A stretch of DNA of 64,000 nt. It comes from Mycobacterium haemophilum DSM 44634 (GTDB lineage: Bacteria > Actinomycetota > Actinomycetes > Mycobacteriales > Mycobacteriaceae). The DNA lies in the NCBI RefSeq assembly GCF_000340435.2, contig NZ_CP011883.2:654607-718606 (forward strand), in the 5' to 3' direction. Below are positions 44,349 to 52,847 of this stretch, piece after piece (position 1 is the first letter of the stretch; the number at the start of each line of letters is the position of its first letter). The translations under genes and the position numbers were made by a program. Under the pieces are notes generated by a model, which was not told the DNA's origin, made no database searches, and saw only the letters and a program-made list of their open reading frames with translations.

Positions 44349-47300
44349 CAGCCCACCTCCCGCGGCGACCGCTCGGCGCGCAACAGCGGCAGCCACAGCC
44401 GAGCCGACAGCGCGCCCAGCCGGGTGCCCTCACCGGCGGCTTCCTCGCCTGGACGCGGTGTCCCCAGCAGGACGTCAAGTGGAGCCCTGGTGCCCCAAAC
44501 TCTTTCATGCGCGGGCTCAGCGTCTTCGCCGCGATAGTTGTGCTGCGAGTTCCACCGCCAACCCGCGACCTTGACCGGGTCTCTGCCGCAATTGCGGGCG
44601 TCGGCCCACGCGTAGGACGTCCGCAGCGGCAGTGGCAACGGCTCGCGGCGGCCGGCGTCGTACAGCCGCACCAGATCCCGCAGCGTTTCGCGGGGATCGG
44701 TTGGCGGGCCGAGCAGCCGCTGCTCGATCTGCTGGTTCTTCTGGGCTCGTCCAATGCACAGGGCGGTCCACTCGCGATGCGGTTTGTCGGCCTGTAACGC
44801 CAGCAACGGGATCCACGCCTCGAGCAGATGCTTGCCGCCGAGCCTGGAGTAGGTAACCGATACCGTGCGGGTGCCGAACACCGGCGTCACCGTGCCGGTG
44901 AGCCGCCGCTGGCCGTCGAGCTCAACGTTGATGTCGTAAGCAGCGGCCACACCCCGGCGATGCCGCAGCGCCTCGGCGGCCAGCCCCGCCGCCTGGGTAC
45001 GGATTTCCTTGGCCTTGCGCCAGCCCAGCTGTCCGGGCGGCAAGGCTCCGCGCCGCCATTCGGCTTGGGTGGCCGCGTCGGCATCCATGCCGCGCACCAT
45101 GTCTCGCAACATGCGATCGCCAGCTGCCCACTCTTCCAGGCTGTCGATCTCGACCGGCATTTCGTCTTGGACCTCGTCGACGTCCCACGGCAGCGTGTAG
45201 TCGAGCGCGCGAAAGAATCCCTTGACCGGATCACGGAAGAAGGCGAGCAGGTCGGCAAGGGCAACGTCGTCGGGCGCCGGCTCGGGGAGAGGGTCGGTGT
45301 AAAAGCCCGGTCGCAGGTGCCGGTCCCCGGCAGCTGCCCTGGCCGCCACCAGTACGGTTGGATCGAAGGTGAACGGCTGGTCGGGCACCAGCTCACCGGG
45401 CGTGACATTGCGAATATCGAACGGCTGTAACGGATGTTCGATCAGGACGCGATCGCGCACCGACGCCGGCGTGGTCTGGTCCAACGCGTCGAGCAGCTCG
45501 GCCAATGGCACCGACGGCGGTCGCGGATGTCCGGTGTGTTCGTCGGCGCCGGTATAGGTGATAATCAACGTTTGCCTGGCCGCGCATATCGCGTCCAGCA
45601 GCAATTGCCGGTCCTCCGAACGGATGTCGCGCTCACCCGTCATTGGCCGACGGGCCAGCACGTCGTCGCCGTCGGGCAGCGCCAGCCGGGGGAACACGCC
45701 GTCGTCGAGCCCGACCAAGCAGACCACGCGGTGCGGGACCGAGCGCATCGGCACCATGGTGCACGCGGTCAAGGTGCCGGTCCGGAAGTTGGCCCGGGTC
45801 GGGCGCCCGGCCAGCTGCTCGGCCAGCAATGCGCGGACGTCCGACAGTCGCAGCGCGGTGGTGCGGCGAAAGTCTGCGTGTGCCAGTATGGTTGCGAATT
45901 CGCGGCGCAGCTGTTCGGGTTGCCAGGCGTCGGCAGCACCCACCCGCGTCAATTGCGCGACACCGTCGGTCAACGCTTCGATCCACTCGGACAGCGGTCG
46001 GATGCCATCGAGCGAGTCGACCACGGACTGCAGCCGGTGGATGTACTCGGCCAGCCGCCCCGCCAGCTCCACCCGGTTGCTGCCGACATCATCGAGCGGC
46101 AGCGCGGTGGACAGCCACGCTTGCGAGTCGTCCGACATCGCGACCCCGGTCAAGATGCGGTCGAGCCCGAAACGCCAGGTGTTTCCCACGATGTGATCGA
46201 GCCCATACTGCTTGCGGTGCGCTGTGTCGAAGCTCCACCGGATACCCGAGTCGCGCACCCACGTGGTGATGGTGTCGAGATCATCGTCGGTGAACCCGAA
46301 GCGGGCCCGCACCGGCGTCGCCGCAGCAAGATTCAACACTTGCGTGGCGGTGGTGCGACTATCGGCGATACCGAGCAACTGGCCAGCCACGCCCAGCAGC
46401 GGGTTGGTCTGGGTGAGGGCGCGGTCGGCCAGCCGGACCCGCAGCCGATGCGCCGGGTGACTGTGGCCGGGTAGTTCGCCCAGGCCGAAGTCGGCCACAA
46501 TCAGCGGGGCGCAGGTCTCGATGTCGGGACACATCACCACGATGTCGCGGGGTTCCAGGGTGGGATCATCAGCCAACAGTCCGAGCAGGACCTCACGCAA
46601 CACATCGATCTGGCGGGCCGTTCCGTGACAGGCGTGCACCTGAACAGATCGGTCACCCTCGGCCAGCACGCGGTTCTGGGGTCGCACCGCGTTGGCGGTG
46701 ATGTCGGATTGCAGCCAGCCCAGCAAGGTGTTGGGCTTCTCGGCGCCACTCATCAAACCCAGTGGCGATCGCAAGCGCGGCGGAGCCGGGCGCAGCGGGT
46801 CGCCACTCATCAAACCCAGAGCCGTCCCGAGGTATTCGTCGGTGGCGGGGCGAGCGGGCAGCAGGCTCTGCAGCTCACGCAGGTCGCGGCCCAATGTCTG
46901 CAGCAGCGGATGCTTGGCGGCACGCCGGCTGGTGTCTTCGGTGCGTGGCACCGAGCGGTGGCGCCTACCGGCGAGCGCCCGCCACAGCTCATCGCTGGGA
47001 TGCGGCAACCACAGGTGCAGGTCATGGTGGGTGGCCACGGCGTCGAGCAGCTCGATGTCGGTGACCGCCAGTCGAGTGTGGCCGAACAGCGACAGTCGAG
47101 CGGGCAGGTCGGTCGGCGACGCACGCAGCCGGGTAACGGCGTTGCGGTGCCGGACGTGCGGCGGATCGACGGCGACGTTCGCGACCAGCAACCGCCACAG
47201 CTGCGGCTGCCAAGCCAGGTCGGCGTCGAGGCCGCCCTCCTCGCCGTCCAGCCAGTCGACCAGCAGGCACGGCCGTTGTCTGGCGTAGCCAGCGAACAGC

Positions 47301-47737
47301 CCAGCGATCCGGCGCGCCACCGCATATCGGCGCCCCTTGCGAAGTTCGGCCTCGTCATCGGTGTCGAAGTGGCCCAAGTGTTTTGCCAGTGTGCCGCACC
47401 AGGGCTCGTCGAGATTCGCATCGATTACCTCCAGTAGCGGCCAAGTCATGGCCTCCGGGGACCACGGGTCGTGGGCGGCTGTCCCGGTGATCCCTAGAAT
47501 CTCCGAGATCAGTGAGGTCGGACTGCGGAATGTCACGCCCGCGCACACCCCGTCGCCGCCACCGGGCCGGCATCCGAGCACATGCGAAAGCCGCTGACTG
47601 AGCCAGCGTTCCACGCCGCGCGCCGATACCAGCACCAACTCCTCAGCGAACGGGTCGGGCAGCGGGTCGGCCAGCAGTGCGCAGAGGCCGTCCGCAAGCA
47701 GATCGGTCTGCCCGGCGCGGTGCAGATGAAGGGCCAT
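44348..47737 (-). CDS. recC: Exodeoxyribonuclease V subunit RecC
   Basis: The scaffold and recognition subunit of RecBCD with inactivated helicase folds, 1129 residues (1097 in H37Rv). Start MALHLHRAGQTDLLADGLCALLADPLPDPFAEELVLV; further RecC signatures IQVHACHGTARQIDVLREVLLGLLADDPTLEPRDIVVMCPDIE, RTGTLTACTMVPMRSVPHRVVCLVGLDDGVFPR. First gene of recC-recB-recD. Near residues 310-335 a short duplication gives LGLMSG twice, 19 residues apart, which may account for part of the extra length. It is divergent from the cyanase gene. Confidence 0.96.
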   Translation of the reverse strand: MALHLHRAGQTDLLADGLCALLADPLPDPFAEELVLVSARGVERWLSQRLSHVLGCRPGGGDGVCAGVTFRSPTSLISEILGITGTAAHDPWSPEAMTWPLLEVIDANLDEPWCGTLAKHLGHFDTDDEAELRKGRRYAVARRIAGLFAGYARQRPCLLVDWLDGEEGGLDADLAWQPQLWRLLVANVAVDPPHVRHRNAVTRLRASPTDLPARLSLFGHTRLAVTDIELLDAVATHHDLHLWLPHPSDELWRALAGRRHRSVPRTEDTSRRAAKHPLLQTLGRDLRELQSLLPARPATDEYLGTALGLMSGDPLRPAPPRLRSPLGLMSGAEKPNTLLGWLQSDITANAVRPQNRVLAEGDRSVQVHACHGTARQIDVLREVLLGLLADDPTLEPRDIVVMCPDIETCAPLIVADFGLGELPGHSHPAHRLRVRLADRALTQTNPLLGVAGQLLGIADSRTTATQVLNLAAATPVRARFGFTDDDLDTITTWVRDSGIRWSFDTAHRKQYGLDHIVGNTWRFGLDRILTGVAMSDDSQAWLSTALPLDDVGSNRVELAGRLAEYIHRLQSVVDSLDGIRPLSEWIEALTDGVAQLTRVGAADAWQPEQLRREFATILAHADFRRTTALRLSDVRALLAEQLAGRPTRANFRTGTLTACTMVPMRSVPHRVVCLVGLDDGVFPRLALPDGDDVLARRPMTGERDIRSEDRQLLLDAICAARQTLIITYTGADEHTGHPRPPSVPLAELLDALDQTTPASVRDRVLIEHPLQPFDIRNVTPGELVPDQPFTFDPTVLVAARAAAGDRHLRPGFYTDPLPEPAPDDVALADLLAFFRDPVKGFFRALDYTLPWDVDEVQDEMPVEIDSLEEWAAGDRMLRDMVRGMDADAATQAEWRRGALPPGQLGWRKAKEIRTQAAGLAAEALRHRRGVAAAYDINVELDGQRRLTGTVTPVFGTRTVSVTYSRLGGKHLLEAWIPLLALQADKPHREWTALCIGRAQKNQQIEQRLLGPPTDPRETLRDLVRLYDAGRREPLPLPLRTSYAWADARNCGRDPVKVAGWRWNSQHNYRGEDAEPAHERVWGTRAPLDVLLGTPRPGEEAAGEGTRLGALSARLWLPLLRAERSPREVG
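46744..46819. repeat. In-frame 19-bp direct repeat inside recC
   Basis: cgccactcatcaaacccag occurs at 46744-46762 and 46801-46819, 57 bp (19 codons) apart, encoding GLMSG twice in a probable surface loop. A small tandem duplication is likely. Confidence 0.7.
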
Positions 47738-47821
47738 CGAGCGTCACCCTAAACCTCGACGCGTTTGGTCACCGCCACCAAACCCGGGTGAGTGCGGTGG
47801 CACCCAGTGCATGCTGGGGCC

Positions 47822-48277
47822 ATGAAGAGAAATGAGATCACCGAACAGATCGTGGTTGCCCGGCTGGCAAAAGGTCTGAAGTGGCAGCAGCTCGCCGACG
47901 CAATCGGCAGGCCGGTGGTGTGGACGACATCGGCATTACTAGGCGAGCACCCGATTCCCGCCGAGCTCGGTACCGTCCTGGTTGGGATGCTGGGTCTCGA
48001 CGAATCAGTGGTGCCGGTGCTGGCCGCGTCACCCATGCGCGGCGGGTTGCCCACCGCTGTCCCTACCGACCCCACCATCTACCGCTTGTACGAAGCAATC
48101 CAGGTATACGGCGGCGCTATCAAAGAACTGATCAACGAGCAGTTCGGCGACGGCATCATGAGCGCCATCAACTTCAGCCTCGACCTGAAAAAGAAGTCGC
48201 ATCCGTCAGGCGATCGCGTCGTCCTGACGTTTGACGGTAAATTCCTTCCCTACCAATGGGCTTCGGCGCAACACTAG
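47822..48277 (+). CDS. cynS: Cyanate hydratase (cyanase)
   Basis: Converts cyanate and bicarbonate to ammonia and carbon dioxide; a cytoplasmic decamer. 151 residues, starting MKRNEITEQIVVARLAKGLKWQQLADAIGRP (an HTH-like N-terminal fold). The active-site Arg, Glu and Ser are in IYRLYEAIQVYGGAIKELINEQFGDGIMSAINFSLDLKK. The ATG at 47822 starts the fold; an ATG 30 bp earlier is possible. It sits alone between recC and echA3, divergent from recC and convergent with echA3 (15 bp), a position empty of this gene in H37Rv. No carbonic anhydrase or cyanate transporter lies beside it. Confidence 0.94.
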   Translation: MKRNEITEQIVVARLAKGLKWQQLADAIGRPVVWTTSALLGEHPIPAELGTVLVGMLGLDESVVPVLAASPMRGGLPTAVPTDPTIYRLYEAIQVYGGAIKELINEQFGDGIMSAINFSLDLKKKSHPSGDRVVLTFDGKFLPYQWASAQH

Positions 48278-48292
48278 AAGGCGGCTGTGGAA

Positions 48293-48988
48293 TTACAGTC
48301 CGAACTCGGCTGCCATCTTGTCGATTCCGGCGCGGATGGCTGTAAGCGTGTCGGCGCGGGTGCGCAACTTGGTTGCCAGGTGAGCCTGCTGGTTGAGGCC
48401 GGCGAACTCCTGCGCGGCTTCTTCGGCGCGACTGCGCACCATCTCGGGCAGCACGATCTCGTCGACGAAGCCCGCCGCAAGCGCAGTTTCACCGAAGAAT
48501 GTCTTGGCTAGCCCGGCGGCTTGCTGGTACGCCGACGGTGTTAGCCGCAGCTTCATGATCGCCAAGGCCGCGTAGGGGATGGTCATGCCGATCGCAACTT
48601 CGTTGGCCTGAATGTTGTAGGCGTGGGCCGCCACCCGGTGGTCGCCCGCGGACAGCAGGAACGCCCCCATAGCGATGGCGTGGCCGGTGCAGGCCATCAC
48701 TACCGGCTTGGGATAGGACAACAGCCGGTACGCCAGCTCGAAGCCGCCGCTGAGCATGTCGATCGCGGGCTGGGCCTGCCCGGACGTCAGGACCTTCAGG
48801 TCGAAGCCGCCACTGAAAACTCGGTCATTCCCGGTGATCACCAGTGCACCGACGTTGTCTTTGTCGGCTTGGTCGATCGCCTCGTTGAGGGCCTGCTGCA
48901 TCGTCGGTCCTAGCGCGTTGACTTTGCCGTCGTCCATCTTGATGACCGCGATGGAATCTTTGTGGCTATAGCTAACAGGGCCGCTCAT
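48293..48988 (-). CDS. echA3: Enoyl-CoA hydratase/isomerase family protein EchA3
   Basis: Crotonase-fold protein, 231 residues as in H37Rv Rv0632c. Oxyanion-hole segments: ALVITGNDRVFSGGFDLKVL near residue 45-65 and MACTGHAIAMGAFLLSAGDHRVAAH near 95-120. It lacks the usual pair of catalytic Glu at standard places, so a hydratase activity is not certain. Its physiological substrate is not known. ATG at 48986-48988 with a GAAGGAGCAC leader. Confidence 0.94.
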   Translation of the reverse strand: MSGPVSYSHKDSIAVIKMDDGKVNALGPTMQQALNEAIDQADKDNVGALVITGNDRVFSGGFDLKVLTSGQAQPAIDMLSGGFELAYRLLSYPKPVVMACTGHAIAMGAFLLSAGDHRVAAHAYNIQANEVAIGMTIPYAALAIMKLRLTPSAYQQAAGLAKTFFGETALAAGFVDEIVLPEMVRSRAEEAAQEFAGLNQQAHLATKLRTRADTLTAIRAGIDKMAAEFGL

Positions 48989-49049
48989 GGGTGCTCCTTC
49001 GATACGGACAGCCCGACGATTGAACCAGATTGACCTGACGCATGGTTGC

Positions 49050-49766
49050 TCAGCCGCCCATCAACGTTCGCCACTGATCAAGATCCGCGGCGCGATACAC
49101 GTAATTGGAGCGCTTGACCAGCGATAGCGTGGCACTGGGATCAGTTGAATACCAGTGCCCCGGGAACACTGTCGGGTCACCCGGAAGCTGCGCGAGCTGC
49201 TGCAGGCTGCGGTACATCTCGTCGGAATCGCCACCCGGAAAGTCGGTGCGGCCACAGCCTTCCAGGAACAACGTGTCACCGGCGACCAGCCGGCCATCGA
49301 GCAGAAAACATTGGCTGCCCGGCGTATGACCCGGTGTGTGCAGCAGCTCAATTTCGATATCGCCAACGCTGACCTTGTCGCGGTGCTCATGGGAGGTCAG
49401 ATCACCGAGGGAAATCCCAGTGACACGCGAAACCCAAAGCGCCTCATGGGTATTCACGTGCACCGGCACAGTTGCTCGGTCCAACAGCTCGGTCAATCCC
49501 TTCAGCTGAAAGCCCATCATCGCCCCGCCCACATGGTCGGGGTGATGATGCGTCACCAGCACTCCAGACAGCCGCATCCCGTCCGCTTCGAGGGTGTCCA
49601 CCAGATCACCGGCGGCGTACGCCGGGTCGACTACGACGCAGTCCCCGGTCCGGCGGTCGCCGATCAGGTAGGCGAAATTGCGCATCTGCGTCGCGACCAC
49701 ATCGCCGACGGCGAAATCGCGTCCGGAGAGCAGTTGCCGAAAGTACAGCCGGTCCGAGTCTGACAC
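49050..49766 (-). CDS. Metallo-beta-lactamase-fold hydrolase, glyoxalase II type (Rv0634c homologue)
   Basis: 238 residues. The binuclear zinc motif HxHxDH is present as VTHHHPDHVGG near residue 77; HTPGHTPGSQCFLLDGRLVAGDTLFLEGCGRTDFPGGD (His and bridging Asp) and FPGHWYS (last His) follow. The family includes hydroxyacylglutathione hydrolases and persulfide dioxygenases; mycobacteria lack glutathione, so a mycothiol-linked substrate is plausible but unproven. Divergent from the small VapB-like gene, 58 bp apart. Confidence 0.92.
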   Translation of the reverse strand: MSDSDRLYFRQLLSGRDFAVGDVVATQMRNFAYLIGDRRTGDCVVVDPAYAAGDLVDTLEADGMRLSGVLVTHHHPDHVGGAMMGFQLKGLTELLDRATVPVHVNTHEALWVSRVTGISLGDLTSHEHRDKVSVGDIEIELLHTPGHTPGSQCFLLDGRLVAGDTLFLEGCGRTDFPGGDSDEMYRSLQQLAQLPGDPTVFPGHWYSTDPSATLSLVKRSNYVYRAADLDQWRTLMGG

Positions 49767-49824
49767 GTCACCAGACTAGGTCCTCGGCGGGCCGCGGGCT
49801 GAGCGCACTGGGTATTGTTGGCCC

Positions 49825-50040
49825 ATGCTGAAGAAGGTCGAGATCGAGGTTGACGACGACCTAGTCCAAGAGGTCATCCGTCGGTACGGGCTATATGGCA
49901 GGCGAGAGGCCGTCCATCTGGCGCTGAAGGCCCTCCTTGGCGAGGGCGGTGCCGGGGACCACGCAGAGCAGGACCAGGAATACGACGAGTTCAGTGACCC
50001 CGATGCGTGGCGTCCTCGCCGAAGCAGCGACACCGGGTGA
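49825..50040 (+). CDS. VapB-like orphan antitoxin protein (Rv0634A homologue)
   Basis: 71 residues. VEIEVDDDLVQEVIRRYGLYGRREAVHLALKALLGE is the DNA-binding N-terminal domain of VapB antitoxins (DUF2191 type); the tail is acidic then ends SDPDAWRPRRSS. No PIN-domain toxin follows: the next 148 bp are non-coding up to tRNA-Thr. The orphan state is conserved with H37Rv, where the gene also stands alone. Confidence 0.82.
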   Translation: MLKKVEIEVDDDLVQEVIRRYGLYGRREAVHLALKALLGEGGAGDHAEQDQEYDEFSDPDAWRPRRSSDTG

Positions 50041-50188
50041 TCCCGGGTAGCCACCGGCCGTTCATCCTTTTAACGCTTCACCGACTTTCTCAGCTGCCCC
50101 CAGTTGCGCCCCGTGGTTTGGTGACGTTGTGCGCCAGGCTGTACCCTCTTTTAGGCCCGCGGCACGACTGGTCGCTTCGGGTGGAATG

Positions 50189-50261
50189 GCCCCCTTAGCT
50201 CAGTCGGTAGAGCGTTTCCATGGTAAGGAAAAGGTCAACGGTTCGATTCCGTTAGGGGGCT
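50189..50261 (+). tRNA. thrT: tRNA-Thr (GGT)
   Basis: Acceptor GCCCCCT pairs with AGGGGGC (50254-50260). D-arm TAGCTCAGTCGGTAGAGC, anticodon GGT at 50222-50224 in loop ATGGTAA, T-arm GGTTCGATTCC. No encoded CCA. Confidence 0.96.
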
Positions 50262-50315
50262 CGGCGGACGCCGAGCAGGCAGGCGGCCCCGAACCCGGGG
50301 ACGGGGTGGCCCAGA

Positions 50316-50389
<74 letters not shown>

Positions 50390-50436
50390 CAACACAAAAA
50401 CGAGATGTTTGACATCAGATTTGAGAGAGAACCGTC

Positions 50437-50604
50437 ATGGCTTCCAGTACCGACGTGCGGCCGAAGATCACCTTGGCATGCGAGGTGTGCAAGCACCGTA
50501 ACTACATCACCAAGAAGAACCGGCGTAACGACCCCGACCGGATGGAGCTGAAGAAGTTCTGCCGCAATTGCGGCAAGCACCAGTCCCATCGTGAGACACG
50601 GTAG
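50437..50604 (+). CDS. rpmG: 50S ribosomal protein L33 (zinc-binding form)
   Basis: 55 residues: MASSTDVRPKITLACEVCKH at the start, then RNYITKKNRRNDPDRMELKKF. The four cysteines (CEVC and CRNC) make this the zinc-containing C+ paralogue, called rpmG2 in H37Rv. It sits 47 bp after tRNA-Met and 47 bp before hadA, as in H37Rv. Confidence 0.97.
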   Translation: MASSTDVRPKITLACEVCKHRNYITKKNRRNDPDRMELKKFCRNCGKHQSHRETR

Positions 50605-50651
50605 CCACCCGTAAGCGGTAGACCAAGAGTGACTAGGTAGGTTCTACAGCC

Positions 50652-51131
50652 GTGGGGTTGACCACAGACATCGTCGGGATGCATTACCGCTACCCCGACT
50701 ACTACGAGGTCGAGCGCGAGAAGGTCCGCGAGTACGCGATAGCCGTGCAAAACGAGGACACCTCGTACTTCGAGGAGGACGCGGCGGCCGAACTCGGCTA
50801 TAAGGGGCTGCTGGCCCCGTTGACGTTTATCTGTGTATTCGGCTACAAGGCGCAATCGGCGTTTTTCAAGAGCGCCAACATCGCGGTTCAGGATGCGCAG
50901 ATCGTGCAGGTCGACCAAGTGTTGAAATTCGCCAAGCCGATCGTGGCGGGCGACAAGCTGTACTGCGATGTTTACGTGGATTCGATGCGTGAGGCGCACG
51001 GCACCCAGATCATCGTGACCAAGAACATCATCACGAACGAAGCGGGTGACATCGTCCAGGAGACCTACACGACGCTGGCGGGCCGTGCCGGCGAGGATGG
51101 AGAAGAGGGATTTTCTGATGGCGCTGCGTGA
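50652..51131 (+). CDS. hadA: (3R)-hydroxyacyl-ACP dehydratase subunit HadA
   Basis: The structural and substrate-binding subunit of the HadAB dehydratase in FAS-II, which builds mycolic acid chains. 159 residues: DIVGMHYRYPDYYEVEREKVREYAIAVQNED, then YFEEDAAAELGYKGLLAPLTFICVFG and FAKPIVAGDKLYCDVYVDS, a MaoC-like hot-dog fold without the catalytic Asp-His pair. GTG start at 50652. It overlaps hadB by 14 bp. Target of thiacetazone and isoxyl in the tubercle bacillus (Cys61 region). Confidence 0.97.
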   Translation: MGLTTDIVGMHYRYPDYYEVEREKVREYAIAVQNEDTSYFEEDAAAELGYKGLLAPLTFICVFGYKAQSAFFKSANIAVQDAQIVQVDQVLKFAKPIVAGDKLYCDVYVDSMREAHGTQIIVTKNIITNEAGDIVQETYTTLAGRAGEDGEEGFSDGAA

Positions 51132-51546
51132 GTTTAGTTCGGTCAAGGTGGGTGACCAGCTTCCGGAGAAGACCTACCCGCTGACCCGCCAAGATCTGGT
51201 GAACTACGCGGGGGTATCGGGTGACTTGAACCCGATCCACTGGGACGACGAGATCGCCAAGATTGTGGGGTTGGACACCGCGATCGCCCACGGCATGCTG
51301 ACGATGGGTATAGGTGGCGGCTATGTCACGTCCTGGGTCGGCGACCCAGGTGCGGTCACCGAGTACAACGTGCGGTTCACCGCGGTGGTGCCGGTGCCCA
51401 ACGACGGTAAAGGCGCCGAGCTGGTGTTCAGCGGCAGGGTGAAGTCGGTCGATCCGGACACCAAGTCGGTGACCATCGCGCTGTCGGCCACCACCGGTGG
51501 CAAGAAGATCTTCGGCCGGGCGATCGCGTCGGCGAAACTGGCGTAG
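51118..51546 (+). CDS. hadB: (3R)-hydroxyacyl-ACP dehydratase catalytic subunit HadB
   Basis: Catalytic hot-dog subunit shared by HadAB and HadBC, 142 residues. The hydratase-2 motif YAGVSGDLNPIHWDDEIAKIVGL holds the catalytic Asp and His (near residues 36 and 41); IAHGMLTMGIGGGYV follows. The ATG at 51118-51120 lies within the end of hadA, so translation is coupled. The longer in-frame extension (from 51046) is rejected by the homologue's length. Confidence 0.97.
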   Translation: MALREFSSVKVGDQLPEKTYPLTRQDLVNYAGVSGDLNPIHWDDEIAKIVGLDTAIAHGMLTMGIGGGYVTSWVGDPGAVTEYNVRFTAVVPVPNDGKGAELVFSGRVKSVDPDTKSVTIALSATTGGKKIFGRAIASAKLA

Positions 51547-51559
51547 GCGGGCGTGGTTT

Positions 51560-52060
51560 ATGGCGCTGAAAACTGATATCCGCGGGATGGTCTGGAAGTA
51601 CCCGGACTACTTCGTCGTGGGCCGTGAGCAGCTCCGCAGCTTCGCGAGTGCCATCAAATGCGAGCACCCGGCCTACTTCGAGGAGGACGCGGCGGCCGAA
51701 CTCGGCTATGACAGCATCGTCGCGCCGCTGACCTTCGCCAGCATTCTCGCGAAATTGGTCCAAACCGACTTCTTCCGCAATGTCGACGTCGGCATGGAGA
51801 CCATGCAGATCGTGCAGGTCGACCAGCGCTTTGTTTTCCACAAGCCGGTGCTTGCCGGGGACAAGCTGTGGGCCCAGATGCACGTCCATTCGGTGGACGA
51901 ACGCTTTGGCGCCGACATCGTCGTCACCAAGAACAGCTGCACCAACGACGACGGTGAACTGGTCATGGAGGCTTACACCACGCTGATGGGTCAGCAGGGC
52001 GACAACTCCAGTCAGCTCAAATGGGACAAGGAATCCGGACAGGTCATCAGAAGCGCGTAA
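51560..52060 (+). CDS. hadC: (3R)-hydroxyacyl-ACP dehydratase subunit HadC
   Basis: Paralogue of HadA, 166 residues: DIRGMVWKYPDYFVVGREQLRSFASAIKCEHPAYFEEDAAAELGYDSIVAPLTFASIL. HadBC acts on longer meromycolate chains, late in FAS-II. HadA and HadC share the blocks YFEEDAAAELGY and MQIVQVDQ-like, showing gene duplication. ATG at 51560 is 13 bp after the hadB stop; single operon hadABC. Confidence 0.97.
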   Translation: MALKTDIRGMVWKYPDYFVVGREQLRSFASAIKCEHPAYFEEDAAAELGYDSIVAPLTFASILAKLVQTDFFRNVDVGMETMQIVQVDQRFVFHKPVLAGDKLWAQMHVHSVDERFGADIVVTKNSCTNDDGELVMEAYTTLMGQQGDNSSQLKWDKESGQVIRSA

Positions 52061-52184
52061 TTGGTATCGGATTTCCTGCGCTGGAGTGGAATCGAGTACA
52101 CTCGGACCTCGGGGTTTTCCCAACATCAGCGCGCTTTCCGCGAGTCGAACGAGCGGGGGCGCGCGTGTCATGTAAGCCCCGCGA

Positions 52185-52257
<73 letters not shown>

Positions 52258-52362
52258 CTGACGGCGAAGACGTGTCATGGTGGACACTGGGAGGAGTGTC
52301 CGATCAGACTCGATTGGATCAGCACGGCTCGCGGGAACAGCTAGCGAACAAAGGAGCACGCG

Positions 52363-52815
52363 GTGAGCGACGAGGGCGACGCTGCCAACGACGCCGCCAG
52401 CGACGGCGGCGGAACCGAAGACGGTCGCGAGAGTGGCGGTCGGACGGCCGTGGTGACAAAACCTGCGACTCGGCCGCAGCGGCCCACCGGCAAACGGTCT
52501 CGGCAGCGAGCGACGGATGACGCGGACACGGGGGCCGGCGTCGAGGTCGAAGAATCGTCGACTGAGGCTGAGGTTGCTAAGGAAGGCAAAACCAAAAAGC
52601 CGAAGAAATCGGCGGGCCGCTCGGCTAACCCGATCATATTCATCTACAACTACCTCAAGCAGGTCGTTGCAGAGATGCGGAAGGTTATCTGGCCTAACCG
52701 CAAACAAATGCTCACTTACACCTCAGTTGTGCTGGCGTTTCTCGCCTTTATGGTGGCGCTGGTCGGCCTTGCTGATTTTGGCCTGGCCAAGCTGGTGCTG
52801 TTGGTGTTCGGCTGA
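52363..52815 (+). CDS. secE: Preprotein translocase subunit SecE
   Basis: 150 residues (161 in H37Rv). A long hydrophilic N-terminal tail rich in Asp, Arg and Lys precedes the conserved amphipathic helix NYLKQVVAEMRKVIWPNRKQMLTYTSVVLAF and one membrane helix (about residues 122-148). It joins SecY and SecG in the Sec channel. GTG start at 52363 with AAGGAGCACG in front. First gene of secE-nusG-rplK-rplA. Confidence 0.96.
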   Translation: MSDEGDAANDAASDGGGTEDGRESGGRTAVVTKPATRPQRPTGKRSRQRATDDADTGAGVEVEESSTEAEVAKEGKTKKPKKSAGRSANPIIFIYNYLKQVVAEMRKVIWPNRKQMLTYTSVVLAFLAFMVALVGLADFGLAKLVLLVFG

Positions 52816-52847
52816 GGCTCGACAGTGATGAGAGAGGACTGAAAACC

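Noticed and set aside
45434..46474. 346-codon frame antisense to recC
   Set aside because: Shadow of recC; composition artefact.
50640..52060. hadABC as a secondary-metabolite dehydratase set
   Set aside because: Order rpmG-hadA-hadB-hadC-tRNA-Trp-secE and sequence are those of the mycolate FAS-II genes.
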